Notes under the pieces: model-generated
The model's database searches: none
The model's input: the letters and a program-made list of their open reading frames with translations, nothing else
What the model was told of the DNA's origin: nothing
NCBI RefSeq assembly: GCF_900109825.1
Contig: NZ_FOBL01000010.1
Coordinates: 18,352 to 82,351 of the forward strand
Direction of reading: 5' to 3'
Length of the DNA: 64,000 nucleotides
From: Alkalibacterium putridalgicola
GTDB taxonomy: Bacteria; Bacillota; Bacilli; Lactobacillales; Carnobacteriaceae_A
Position numbers and translations under genes: made by a program
Part shown: in pieces, positions 9,010 to 17,979 of the stretch
Layout of the letters: every line of letters begins with the position of its first letter
Numbering within the stretch: position 1 is the first letter of the stretch

Positions 9010-10406
9010 TAAATGTCACCACTTTTCATTTCACGAATTTTTCTTAACTCTTCTCTGAAAGCTTCTTCCTCTTCTTTACTGACTCTCTCATCTTTCTGCT
9101 GATCTTCCTTTGCCCATGAGGGGAGTGTTTCTTTTCTACTGCTGGCAGAAGATTTATAGCCCGCTTTGTAGCTGGACTTAGACCGGGATTGTTTCTGACT
9201 GCTTTTATCCCGGGCCGAATCGTATAGTTCCTTGACTTTCAGCATAGCTTCTTCGGGCGAACTCACTTTATTCTGAGCCCAGTCATTTGCGATTTTACTG
9301 GCCAGATTTTTCTCCAGCATCGGAGCGTTTTTCACGACCAGTATATAATTCATCAATATATTGATCACAGCTGTGGATAAGGGGGCCTGTTCAACCAGTT
9401 CCTTTAACAGCCATGTTTCATTCGACGTGACATAGCCGCCTTTCTGCTGTTTGATGGATTTCAAGTATGCATAAGGTTGTGTCTTTTCAGCATGTAGAAC
9501 GATTTCGATTTCTTCCTTTTTAAATCCTTTTGCTTTCAGTTCCTGAGCTCTTCTCCCTTCATCAGGGCTACCTTTAGAAGATGATTTAAGTTGTTTCGAT
9601 TTACCTAAAAAATGATTATGGATAATGCGGGTCAGATTTTTTTCACTGACTTCTCCAGAAGTAATATCTGCTGATTCCATAACAAACTTCTGCATATCCA
9701 GTTCATTGATAGCATAGATCGAATGAAAGGTCTCGATCAGTTTTTTTATATCAGGGGTAAGTGATCTGGAACGGATAAAGTGTTTGTTTAATCCTGACAT
9801 GAAAAAGTCCCAGTCAAAATCACTGTCTTTTAATACATCGTCCACCAGAGAGCGTTTTGTCGTTTGACTGGGCATATCGATAGAATTAAATGTTTCAGTA
9901 TAGTTTTCCATATTGAAATGGACCACTTCATGGAAAGACTTTGTTATTTCCTGGTATCGATCTGTTGAATGAGCCGTTTTGATGTATTTTTTCTTTAATT
10001 CAGAAACGAGACGCTCCCCCACTTTTTCAGTAAGCAGCATTCTCAGCATCGTGTCCTGGAAGAACTGCTTGGGACTCAGGGGGGCTTCGATATTTAATAA
10101 ATAAGTCTCTTCATTCTCCTTGTGCTTGTAGACTTTCAGCAGTCCATAGGCTTCAAGTTTGATACGTGACTCGTAATATTCCCGCAGGCCTATATCCAGT
10201 TGAGTGATGACATCTGAAAGGGTCAACTCTCTGACTTCAGATGTATCCAGATACTCTTTGATCAGCAGATACAGACTTGCTGCGTGCACGCCCATTAAAG
10301 GCTGATACAAAGAGAGAACAGTCGATACATTTAAATCAGATAAAATGTCTGTCTTACTCAGTATCAAACTGTCTTTCGGGCGAAGGTTTTTCCATGGGTA
10401 ACTCAT
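9009..10406 (-). CDS. dnaB: replication initiation protein DnaB (DnaB/DnaD family)
   Basis: 465 aa, with the N-terminal winged-helix region (PWKNLRPKD...LYQPLMGVHA) and later DnaB_2-type helical domain (EIVLHAEKTQPYAYLK and EEAMLKVKELYD), ending in a charged, serine/lysine-rich tail. In Bacillus DnaB is a membrane-associated initiation and restart factor that works with DnaD and DnaI; it is not the replicative helicase. Preceded 19 nt upstream by nrdR in a gene order conserved across Bacilli. Confidence 0.92.
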   Translation of the reverse strand: MSYPWKNLRPKDSLILSKTDILSDLNVSTVLSLYQPLMGVHAASLYLLIKEYLDTSEVRELTLSDVITQLDIGLREYYESRIKLEAYGLLKVYKHKENEETYLLNIEAPLSPKQFFQDTMLRMLLTEKVGERLVSELKKKYIKTAHSTDRYQEITKSFHEVVHFNMENYTETFNSIDMPSQTTKRSLVDDVLKDSDFDWDFFMSGLNKHFIRSRSLTPDIKKLIETFHSIYAINELDMQKFVMESADITSGEVSEKNLTRIIHNHFLGKSKQLKSSSKGSPDEGRRAQELKAKGFKKEEIEIVLHAEKTQPYAYLKSIKQQKGGYVTSNETWLLKELVEQAPLSTAVINILMNYILVVKNAPMLEKNLASKIANDWAQNKVSSPEEAMLKVKELYDSARDKSSQKQSRSKSSYKAGYKSSASSRKETLPSWAKEDQQKDERVSKEEEEAFREELRKIREMKSGDI

Positions 10407-10425
10407 TATGTGTTTATCCTTTCAC

Positions 10426-10893
10426 TTACTCTTTGTCTTTTCTCTTTTTCTCCAGTTCCTTCATCTCCTGCATGAAGACTTCGATATCTTTGAACTGACG
10501 GTATACACTTGCAAAACGAATATAAGCGACATCATCAAGATCGACAAGTTCTTCCATAACATATTCACCGATTTTTGTTGAAGGGACTTCACTAAGTCCA
10601 AGATCACGAATCTTCCGCTCTACTTTGTTTACGATATTTTCCTGATCTTCTGCTGTCACCGGACGTTTTTCACATGCTCGTCTAATACCTCTGAGCAACT
10701 TTTCTCTGCTGAATTCTTCACGGTTGCCATTCTTTTTGACAACTAAAATCGCACTTTGTTCGATTCTCTCAAATGTAGTAAATCTAAACGAGCAGTTCTC
10801 GCATTCACGCCGTCTTCTGATAGCCCGGCCATCGTCAGCCGGTCGACTGTCTATCACTCTGCTTCCATTGTGCTGACATCTAGGACAATGCAT
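10426..10893 (-). CDS. nrdR: transcriptional repressor NrdR
   Basis: 155 aa. Zinc ribbon with C3, C6, C31 and C34, then an ATP-cone domain (from about [24 protein letters not shown], given here only as its position, residues 50-75). NrdR represses ribonucleotide reductase genes by binding NrdR boxes in response to ATP/dATP. It sits between coaE and dnaB as in other Bacilli. No NrdR box or nrd gene was seen in this window. Confidence 0.96.
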   Translation of the reverse strand: MHCPRCQHNGSRVIDSRPADDGRAIRRRRECENCSFRFTTFERIEQSAILVVKKNGNREEFSREKLLRGIRRACEKRPVTAEDQENIVNKVERKIRDLGLSEVPSTKIGEYVMEELVDLDDVAYIRFASVYRQFKDIEVFMQEMKELEKKRKDKE

Positions 10894-10942
10894 ATATTTC
10901 AGCCCTTTACTTTGGATTTCTTAAGGTTATTATACCATATGA

Positions 10943-11551
10943 CTAAAGTGGTGACGAATAGTCATTTTTTGTCAACCAGTCATCGATCTGCTGCTTTGTC
11001 TGCTCGCGTGTCCCACTGTTGTCGATAACGACATCCGCTTTATCTTTTTTTGATTTTAATGGTTCTTGCGCTTCTATGCGTTTGACAGCCGCTGATTCTG
11101 TCAGCTGATCTCGTTTCTTTAATCGACTCAGCTGGGTTGAATAATCCACATACACCACCATGACTTCATCCACTGCCTGATCATAACCGGCCTCATACAA
11201 AAGGGGGATGTCAAGAACGATCAGTTTATGTTCGTCTGCACTCAATTCACTCTTCTTCTTCATTATTTCAGCGAAAATCTCTTTTTGTACAAGCGCATTG
11301 AGCTGCTTCAGCTTCTCGCTGTCATTAAAAACGATATCCCCTAATGTCTTTCTATCTATGGACCGGTCCTTGTTCAGGATCTCCCGACCAAAGCATTCAA
11401 TGACTTTTAAATAGGCAGGTTCTCCCGGTTCCATGACTTCTCGGGCGATCACATCCGCATCAATGACAGGAAAACCTGATTCTTTCAAATATCGGCTGAC
11501 TGTGGATTTCCCGCTGGCAATGCCTCCCGTCAATCCTAATACGTGTGCTAT
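10943..11551 (-). CDS. coaE: dephospho-CoA kinase, probable ATA start
   Basis: 202 aa if translated from ATA 11551. P-loop GGIASGKS at residues 9-16, DVIAREV region, and lid LKKRDQLTE. Catalyses the last CoA step, ATP + dephospho-CoA to CoA. No in-frame ATG or GTG exists before the P-loop. TTG 11533 would delete the beta strand leading into the P-loop and has AGGA directly abutting it; ATA 11551 gives the family-length leader (xAHVLGLTGG) and has GGGAG 9 nt upstream. ATA overlaps the mutM stop as ATAG. Followed 49 nt on by nrdR. Function is secure; the start is an inference. Confidence 0.9.
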   Translation of the reverse strand: MAHVLGLTGGIASGKSTVSRYLKESGFPVIDADVIAREVMEPGEPAYLKVIECFGREILNKDRSIDRKTLGDIVFNDSEKLKQLNALVQKEIFAEIMKKKSELSADEHKLIVLDIPLLYEAGYDQAVDEVMVVYVDYSTQLSRLKKRDQLTESAAVKRIEAQEPLKSKKDKADVVIDNSGTREQTKQQIDDWLTKNDYSSPL

Positions 11552-12387
11552 GGCTTGTCACTCCCTGCTTTTTGGCATTGCGGACAATAATGAGTCCCCC
11601 GCTGGCCAACTTTGATTTTTCTGATCGTATGCTGACATCGCGGACACACTTCTTCGGTTTTTCCATAAACCGAAAGATAATTCTGGTAACTGCCCTCATC
11701 TCCATAAGCATTTGAATACGTACGGATGGTCGTTCCACCTTTTTCGACGGCTTTGTTCATGATACTGATGATCGAATCTCTCAGTCGCTTGATTTCACTT
11801 TCATTCAGTTCTTTTCCTTTTCTTTCAGGATGGATATAAGCATCATAAAGGATTTCATCAGCGTATATATTACCTATTCCCACTACGATCTTCTGATCAA
11901 GCAGACAGGCTTTTATGGGACGCTCCGTTTTTTTCAAAGCGTTTATTAAATAGGCTGTTTCCAAAGTATCATCTGTGGGTTCAGGGCCCAGATCTTTCAT
12001 CGATGGATGCAACTCCAAGTCAGCTTTTTCAACTAGACTCATCTTTCCGAATTTCCTTACATCCAGATATCTCAATTCTTCCCCGCTGTCAAGTTCAAAG
12101 ACGACGTGTGTATGCTTAGTCAAGGGGACTTCAGGTCTTTCCAGACGGTACTTCCCTTCCATCCTCAAATGACTGATCAGAACGTCACGACTCAAGACAA
12201 ACAATAAAAACTTGCCTCGACGGCGGATGTCCTCGATTTTCTGTCCCTGTATCCTCTGCTGAAATTCAGAAACCTGAGGATCTTTAATTATATTATCCCA
12301 CAGTACTCGGGTATTGACGATCCTTTTGCCGATGATCAGCTTTTTTAATCCGTTTCGAACATTTTCCACTTCGGGTAATTCAGGCAT
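11548..12387 (-). CDS. mutM: formamidopyrimidine-DNA glycosylase
   Basis: 279 aa. Begins MPELPEVE, with the catalytic N-terminal proline and glutamate of the Fpg/Nei family, and ends with the zinc finger CPRC...CPQC. Removes 8-oxoguanine and formamidopyrimidines and nicks the abasic site. The start has an AGAGAAAGAG site. Its TAG stop is interlocked with the proposed coaE ATA start. A terminator separates it from polA upstream. Confidence 0.97.
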   Translation of the reverse strand: MPELPEVENVRNGLKKLIIGKRIVNTRVLWDNIIKDPQVSEFQQRIQGQKIEDIRRRGKFLLFVLSRDVLISHLRMEGKYRLERPEVPLTKHTHVVFELDSGEELRYLDVRKFGKMSLVEKADLELHPSMKDLGPEPTDDTLETAYLINALKKTERPIKACLLDQKIVVGIGNIYADEILYDAYIHPERKGKELNESEIKRLRDSIISIMNKAVEKGGTTIRTYSNAYGDEGSYQNYLSVYGKTEEVCPRCQHTIRKIKVGQRGTHYCPQCQKAGSDKP

Positions 12388-12417
12388 ATTTTCAACTCTT
12401 TCTCTAGTGTTAAATTC

Positions 12418-12448
12418 AATAAAAGAAGCGGGAATCGATCCCGCTTCT
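12418..12448 (-). terminator. terminator after polA
   Basis: Perfect 10-bp stem AGAAGCGGGA/TCCCGCTTCT with a 5-nt loop followed by TTTTATT on the minus strand, directly after the polA stop. Confidence 0.8.
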
Positions 12449-12456
12449 TATCTTTA

Positions 12457-15120
12457 TCATTTTGCGTCGTACCAGCTGTCTCCATAACTGCTGTCGACCT
12501 TCAAAGGCACAGAGAGCTGTACTGTATTTTCCATGACTTCTTCTACAAGTTTTTCCAGTTTTTCGATCTCGGCTTCAGGCACTTCAAATATCAGTTCATC
12601 GTGGACCTGCAGAAGCATCGTCGCCTGCATCTTTTCTTCTTTGATCCGTTTATTCATTTCGATCATTGCCATTTTCAGTATATCCGCAGCGCTTCCCTGT
12701 ATAGGTGTGTTCATAGCGGTACGCTCAGCAAAGGAACGTAAATTGAAATTCCTTGAATTGATATCCGGCAGATAGCGTCGGCGATGGAACAGCGTCTCGA
12801 CATAGCCTTGTTCCTTGGCCTGACGGATTATTTCATCTATGAATGTCTTCACGCCAGGAAAACGTTCAAAATAGGTGTCGATATACTCTTTTGCTTCTTT
12901 CCTCGTGATGTTCAGATTCTGTGACAAACCATAGTCACTGATACCATAGACGATACCAAAATTCACGGCTTTTGCGTCACGACGCATGTTGGGAGTGATC
13001 TTTGAAGCATCATCCACATCAAATACTCGCATAGCAGTCGTGGTATGAATATCCTCGTCATCATTAAAGGCTTTGATGAAATGCTCGTCTTCTGAAATAT
13101 GTGCCAGAATGCGCAGCTCGATCTGAGAATAATCGGAAGCGTATATTTTCCACCCTTTTTCTCTAGGCACAAAGGCCTGGCGGATTTTCCTGCCCTCTTC
13201 CAGTCGGATCGGTATGTTCTGCAGGTTAGGATCCACCGAACTCAACCGGCCGGTCCGCGCAACAGTCTGCAGGTAACGGGTGTGTATCTTGCTCGTTTCC
13301 GGGTCGATCACTTTCAAGAGACCTTCGATATAGGTCGATTGAATTTTAGAAATCTGACGATATTCCAGAATATACTCAACGATCGGTGCCTGGTCTCTCA
13401 ATTTCTCAAGGACATCCTGAGCGGTTGAATAGCCTGTTTTCGTTTTTTTGATCACTGGATAGCCCATTTTCTCAAAGAGAATCACACTCAACTGTTTGGG
13501 TGAATTGATATTAAATTCTTCTCCAGCCTCTTTAAATATCTGCTTTTCGACTCTATCAAGGGTTTCCTGGAACTCACCTTTCATTTTTTCCAGTCGCTCA
13601 GCATCTGCTGTAATCCCTTGAATCTCCATTTCTGCGAGCACCATGGCAAGCGGCAGCTCCATTTTCTTCAGTAGATCTTCCTGTTCGTTTTCTTTCAGTT
13701 CTTTGTCGAGCGTTTCTGAAAGAGTATTAATAGCTAAAACTTTTCGGGCTAAGTGATCATGCATCCGCGATTCGTCTTCCGGCCTGCTGATTTTCTTGCC
13801 TTTTCCATAAACCATTTCATCCGGCGAAACACCCTGATAATCATGTTTGACTGCAACATCCACAAGGTCACCACTGCTGCTGTCCTCAGCGGTGAGCAGA
13901 TATGACGCCAGCATGATATCGAAGCTTATTCCCTTTATGGTCAACTCATTTCTATTCAGTGCAACATAGGTCTGTTTTGCATCATAGACGACTTTTTGCA
14001 TGGCTTCGTCTTCGATCCAGTTTTTGAATGCGTCAGACTGGAAAACGGTCTTCGGATCTGCAACATATACATTGTCCTTGTTTCCCCAGGCCACACATAT
14101 TATCTCCGAATGATGATAGTTCTCATCAAGCATTTCTGTATAAAGCGCCATACCATCTTTGAACATGGACGCATCGATTTCTTCCACGAAAGTAGAATCG
14201 ATCTCCGTGAGCTCTTCAGCCAGTTCTTCCATATAGTCGGTCGTATCCAGCTTGCTTAAATGAGAATTGAAATCCATTTCCTTGTAAAAAGAGATGAGGG
14301 CTTCCATGTCCTGACCATCATAATCCAGCTCATCCAGAGAGATCTCAACAGGTGCATCCCGGTCTATCGTAGCAAGTTTCTTGCTTAAAAAGGCCGTTTC
14401 TTTTTCATCTATCAGATACTCTTTACGTTTTGATTTTTTCATTTCATCAATATGTTCATACAGATTTTCAACGGATCCATATTCATGCAAAAGTTTAAGT
14501 GCTGTCTTTTCTCCGATTTTAGTGACCCCGGGTATATTGTCTGAAGCATCACCGGCTAAACCTTTCATATCGACGATCTGCTCAGGCGTTATCCCCATCT
14601 CTTCCTGAATGGAATCTTTTGTGTGTTCTTTAAGGTCTTTGACACCTTTTTTGGTTATATCGATACGCACGTGGTCAGAAGCCAGCTGGGTCAAATCTCT
14701 GTCTCCTGTCAGAACGACGACCTCGAAGCCTTTTTCTTCCGCTTCTCGGGCCAATGTGCCGATAATGTCATCCGCTTCATAATCCGGCAGTTCATAGCTT
14801 TTCAGACCGAACCCCTTTAAAAGATCTTTCATATAGGGGATCTGTTCAGCAAACTCAGAGGGCATTTTAGAGCGTCCGCCCTTATACTCTTCAAAATATT
14901 TATGTCTAAAAGTGGTCTTCCCGGCATCGAATGCGACGAGTGCATGCGTCGGTTTTTCCTTGTCCACAATGACTTCAAGCATGTTATGAAAACCGTATAA
15001 CGCATTGGTGTGCAATCCATTCCTGTTCTTCATTCTTTCCAGTTGGCTATGCAGTCCATAGAATGCGCGAAAAGCTACGCTATGCCCATCTATCAATAGC
15101 AGTTTTTTATTATCGGTCAA
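12457..15120 (-). CDS. polA: DNA polymerase I
   Basis: 887 aa. Three regions: N-terminal 5'-3' exonuclease (LLLIDGHSVAFRAFYG, then DYEADDIIGTLA and VTKIGEKTA helix-hairpin-helix), a degenerate 3'-5' exonuclease-like domain in the middle lacking an obvious DxE exonuclease motif, and the polymerase domain with motif A YASDYSQIELRI and motif C VHDELIFEV. Fills repair gaps and removes Okazaki primers. Start is TTG preceded by GTGGAG; no in-frame ATG lies close by. Degenerate proofreading is usual in Bacilli. Confidence 0.96.
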   Translation of the reverse strand: MTDNKKLLLIDGHSVAFRAFYGLHSQLERMKNRNGLHTNALYGFHNMLEVIVDKEKPTHALVAFDAGKTTFRHKYFEEYKGGRSKMPSEFAEQIPYMKDLLKGFGLKSYELPDYEADDIIGTLAREAEEKGFEVVVLTGDRDLTQLASDHVRIDITKKGVKDLKEHTKDSIQEEMGITPEQIVDMKGLAGDASDNIPGVTKIGEKTALKLLHEYGSVENLYEHIDEMKKSKRKEYLIDEKETAFLSKKLATIDRDAPVEISLDELDYDGQDMEALISFYKEMDFNSHLSKLDTTDYMEELAEELTEIDSTFVEEIDASMFKDGMALYTEMLDENYHHSEIICVAWGNKDNVYVADPKTVFQSDAFKNWIEDEAMQKVVYDAKQTYVALNRNELTIKGISFDIMLASYLLTAEDSSSGDLVDVAVKHDYQGVSPDEMVYGKGKKISRPEDESRMHDHLARKVLAINTLSETLDKELKENEQEDLLKKMELPLAMVLAEMEIQGITADAERLEKMKGEFQETLDRVEKQIFKEAGEEFNINSPKQLSVILFEKMGYPVIKKTKTGYSTAQDVLEKLRDQAPIVEYILEYRQISKIQSTYIEGLLKVIDPETSKIHTRYLQTVARTGRLSSVDPNLQNIPIRLEEGRKIRQAFVPREKGWKIYASDYSQIELRILAHISEDEHFIKAFNDDEDIHTTTAMRVFDVDDASKITPNMRRDAKAVNFGIVYGISDYGLSQNLNITRKEAKEYIDTYFERFPGVKTFIDEIIRQAKEQGYVETLFHRRRYLPDINSRNFNLRSFAERTAMNTPIQGSAADILKMAMIEMNKRIKEEKMQATMLLQVHDELIFEVPEAEIEKLEKLVEEVMENTVQLSVPLKVDSSYGDSWYDAK

Positions 15121-15177
15121 TTTACTCCACTCCCAGTTGTTATTCCTATGACTATAGTACCAAAATTTCAGGGATAG

Positions 15178-15261
15178 AAAAAGAGAACGTACCTCGGAGC
15201 AGGAAACATCTCGAACACGCTAGGCGTTCCAGATACTCCGTCTTCTCTTCAGTACCTTCTC
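15178..15261 (-). terminator. 84-nt branched hairpin/terminator after murC
   Basis: Outer arms GAGAAGGTAC/GTACGTTCTC (one G-G mismatch), a middle CGGAG/CTCCG helix and an inner ATCT-GAAC-GC hairpin nest inside one another. TTTTT follows the outer arm on the minus strand. It lies 8 nt past the murC stop and is unusually large for a simple terminator. Confidence 0.6.
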
Positions 15262-15269
15262 TAAATATT

Positions 15270-16598
15270 TTAATTCACAGCTTCAGACTGACTCAAAATC
15301 CGTTCAAAAGCATGTTCGAATTTTTCGACATCTCCTGCCCCCATAAAAATAACGACCTCATTTTTATGTTTTAAAAGTGGGGACATATCGTCTTCTGATA
15401 TGATCTCTTTTCCTTTTTTTGTCTTTTCCAGCAGATCTTGGATAGTGACTTCACCATTCTGCTCTCTAGCAGATGTAAAAATGTCACACAGATAAACGGC
15501 ATCTGCCAGATCGAGGGCTTCTCCGAATTCATCCATCAAAGCGATCGTCCGGCTGAATGTATGTGGCTGAAAAACAGCGACGATTTCTTTATCCGGATAT
15601 TTCTGATGGGCAGCATCCAGAGTCGCTTTGATTTCAGCAGGATGATGGGCGTAATCATCAATGATCACAGTGTCCATCACCGTTTTTTCAGTGAAACGTC
15701 TTTTGACTCCTGCAAAAGACATCAGACGTTCTTTAACTTTGTCCTGATCCAGACCGTCATAGTGGGCAAAGGCAATAACGGATAAGGCATTCTGGATATT
15801 ATGCTTACCGAACGAAGGGATAGTGAAGCGTCCATAAAAGTCGCCGCGCACGTAGACATCAAACGATGAACCGTGTGTCGACCGTTCAATATTTTTTGCC
15901 TGAAAATCATTATATTCATCAAAGCCATAATAAACGATAGGTACAGAAGCATGTAACTTCTGCAGTCTTTCATCATCCCCGCAGGCAAAGATCGCTTTTT
16001 TTATCTGCTGTGAAAACTGTAAAAAGGCGTCCTGAACATCATCGATACTCTTATAGTAATCTGGATGGTCAAAATCTATATTGGTGATGATTGCGTAATC
16101 TGTCGCATAAGCCAGGAAGTGTCTTCTGTATTCACAGGCTTCCAGAACAAAGTATTCCGCATCTTTCACACCACTGCCGGTTCCGTCGCCTATCAGGTAA
16201 CTGGTATCTTTGATGCCGCTTAACACATGGGAAAGCAAACCGGTCGTACTGGTTTTACCGTGTGCCCCTGTGACAGCGATACTGGTATACTGATTACTTA
16301 ACTCGCCCAAGAAGTCATGGTAACGTTTGATGGGCAGGCCCAGTTCTTTTGCACGGACGATTTCTTCATGCGAATCAGGGAATGCATTACCGGCAATAAT
16401 GGTCATCCCTTCTTTGATATTATCCTTATCAAAAACGAACATCGGAATACCGGCTTCTTCTAGATTCTTTTGAGTGAAAAAATATTTCTTTACGTCAGAT
16501 CCCTGTACGTCATAACCTTTATCATGCAGAATCAGTGCCAGCGCACTCATACCTGACCCTTTAATTCCAACAAAATGGTATAGCGTATTTTGTATCAT
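15270..16598 (-). CDS. murC: UDP-N-acetylmuramate--L-alanine ligase
   Basis: 442 aa. Rossmann-like N-terminus [11 protein letters not shown], the Mur ligase P-loop GAHGKTSTT at 111-119, central DHPDYY region, and C-terminal ligase domain with DDYAHHP and FQPHTFSRT. Adds L-Ala to UDP-MurNAc in the cytoplasm, the first peptide step of peptidoglycan synthesis. GGAGG lies 8 nt before the ATG. In Bacillus murC follows sftA (ytpS); here the upstream ORF seems to be only a piece of that gene. Confidence 0.97.
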   Translation of the reverse strand: MIQNTLYHFVGIKGSGMSALALILHDKGYDVQGSDVKKYFFTQKNLEEAGIPMFVFDKDNIKEGMTIIAGNAFPDSHEEIVRAKELGLPIKRYHDFLGELSNQYTSIAVTGAHGKTSTTGLLSHVLSGIKDTSYLIGDGTGSGVKDAEYFVLEACEYRRHFLAYATDYAIITNIDFDHPDYYKSIDDVQDAFLQFSQQIKKAIFACGDDERLQKLHASVPIVYYGFDEYNDFQAKNIERSTHGSSFDVYVRGDFYGRFTIPSFGKHNIQNALSVIAFAHYDGLDQDKVKERLMSFAGVKRRFTEKTVMDTVIIDDYAHHPAEIKATLDAAHQKYPDKEIVAVFQPHTFSRTIALMDEFGEALDLADAVYLCDIFTSAREQNGEVTIQDLLEKTKKGKEIISEDDMSPLLKHKNEVVIFMGAGDVEKFEHAFERILSQSEAVN

Positions 16599-16738
16599 TT
16601 TTGTAGTCCTCCAATTATCTCTAACAAGCTAAAATCACATCGTTATATACTATATGACAAATGAATGATAAAAGCTAGTCCTCAGATTCTAAAGTTAAAA
16701 TATGCTAATGCGTTTGTAAAATCTCCGATACAATAGGA

Positions 16739-17308
16739 CTACCGATCCTTTTTGTTTTCAAATAATCCGGGAACGTTCCGTCTATTCCGGTTATTCCCGC
16801 CTTTTTCCTCTTCCATGATCGCTTCCAGCGTACGGTTTAGGCCATAGGCTTTTCTGGTCATCTTTTTCTTCTTATTCAACCCTGGCTTGCTAGTCCTATC
16901 CTGTTCTGGAGGCTGTTCAACTTTCGCTTTTTCTGTGCGCCACTCATTTTCAAGTTCTTCTGTCAGGAACTCTTCGTATACAATCAGATCACGGGTCTCT
17001 TTTTTCATTTCTTCTTTTAATCTCTCGTAATCCACAGCCGGTTTCGTCTCTTTTTTTGGTTTATGGTAGCCATAGATAGGTGAAGGCACTTTGCTCACTT
17101 CAAAAGGAGGAGTAATATAACCTCTACGTCTATCTTCCTCTTTATGACTCAAGTATTCTTTAAACCCTTTTTCTACGGTTTCTCTGCTTTTGACATGCTT
17201 AGGAAGTGAATAGGCGTCATCAAAAGATACCTGTTTCGTCTTTTTGTTTTTCTGATTTTTTTCTGCTTTACTGCTGGTTTCAAAAAAATCTGTATATTTG
17301 GAAGACAT
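16739..17308 (-). CDS. short protein resembling the SftA/FtsK linker region
   Basis: 189 aa, strongly charged, no membrane segment and no Walker motif. It contains FEVSKVPSPIYGYHKP near residues 67-82, which from memory resembles the PSPIYG linker motif found ahead of the motor in SftA-type DNA translocases. It occupies the sftA position between ytpR and murC. The end is a clean stop with no motor-domain frame downstream, so it is either a reduced stand-alone form or a remnant. A TCCTCC complement gives a good ribosome site, arguing that it is translated. Function is unknown. Confidence 0.6.
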   Translation of the reverse strand: MSSKYTDFFETSSKAEKNQKNKKTKQVSFDDAYSLPKHVKSRETVEKGFKEYLSHKEEDRRRGYITPPFEVSKVPSPIYGYHKPKKETKPAVDYERLKEEMKKETRDLIVYEEFLTEELENEWRTEKAKVEQPPEQDRTSKPGLNKKKKMTRKAYGLNRTLEAIMEEEKGGNNRNRRNVPGLFENKKDR

Positions 17309-17342
17309 CGTTTCCCTCCTCTATCTTAATGGAATGACTGGT

Positions 17343-17948
17343 TTAGAGTTTGAATTCAGCACCCGTTTCACGGTCATCATCCAGAACCATGATTCCTTTT
17401 GACTCCTGGGGAAGGCCGAGTTCTCTTGCTGAACATACCATTCCTTCACTCTTGACTCCTTTGAGTTCTCCAGGCCAGATGATCATTCCGTCGGGCATGA
17501 CTGCGCCAACCTTTGCAACCACAACTTTCTGTCCTTCAGCAATATTGCCCGCACCGCAGACGATCTGAACGATTTTACCGTCATTGATTTCAGTTTGAGT
17601 GACATTTAAATGGTCAGAACCTTCTACCGGTTTACATGTTTGAACATGACCAACGACAAAGTTTGGTCCCTCCTGCAGTTCAAGTGTCACATTGAAGCCA
17701 GCTTTTTCGATCAACTTATTCAGTTCAGCGACATCTTCTTCTGATAAAGAAACTGGCCCGTTCGTCAGATCATTTATAATAGACGAAGCATTAAATACGT
17801 TGTAACCAACGACTCTTCCAGTTTCTTTATTCGTGATTTCGACCAGATCGTCGACTCTTTTGAATTCCTGTACATCACTTTCACTTTTTTCAAGTAAAAC
17901 CATCAATACATCTTTCAAACCGTTATTATTATACGTACTTACAAACAT
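17343..17948 (-). CDS. ytpR: tRNA-binding domain protein YtpR
   Basis: 201 aa. N-terminal YtpR-type domain (DUF4479-like) followed by an EMAPII/tRNA-binding OB-fold from about residue 90 (VGHVQTCKPVEGSDHLNVTQT and VVAKVGAVMPDG motifs), like the N-terminal part of the PheRS beta subunit but freestanding. Function is not settled in the literature I know. It lies 31 nt downstream of the aminopeptidase gene and 34 nt upstream of the SftA-like ORF, probably co-transcribed. Confidence 0.88.
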   Translation of the reverse strand: MFVSTYNNNGLKDVLMVLLEKSESDVQEFKRVDDLVEITNKETGRVVGYNVFNASSIINDLTNGPVSLSEEDVAELNKLIEKAGFNVTLELQEGPNFVVGHVQTCKPVEGSDHLNVTQTEINDGKIVQIVCGAGNIAEGQKVVVAKVGAVMPDGMIIWPGELKGVKSEGMVCSARELGLPQESKGIMVLDDDRETGAEFKL

Positions 17949-17979
17949 TTTATGTTCTCCTTTAATCTTCTGTATTTTA

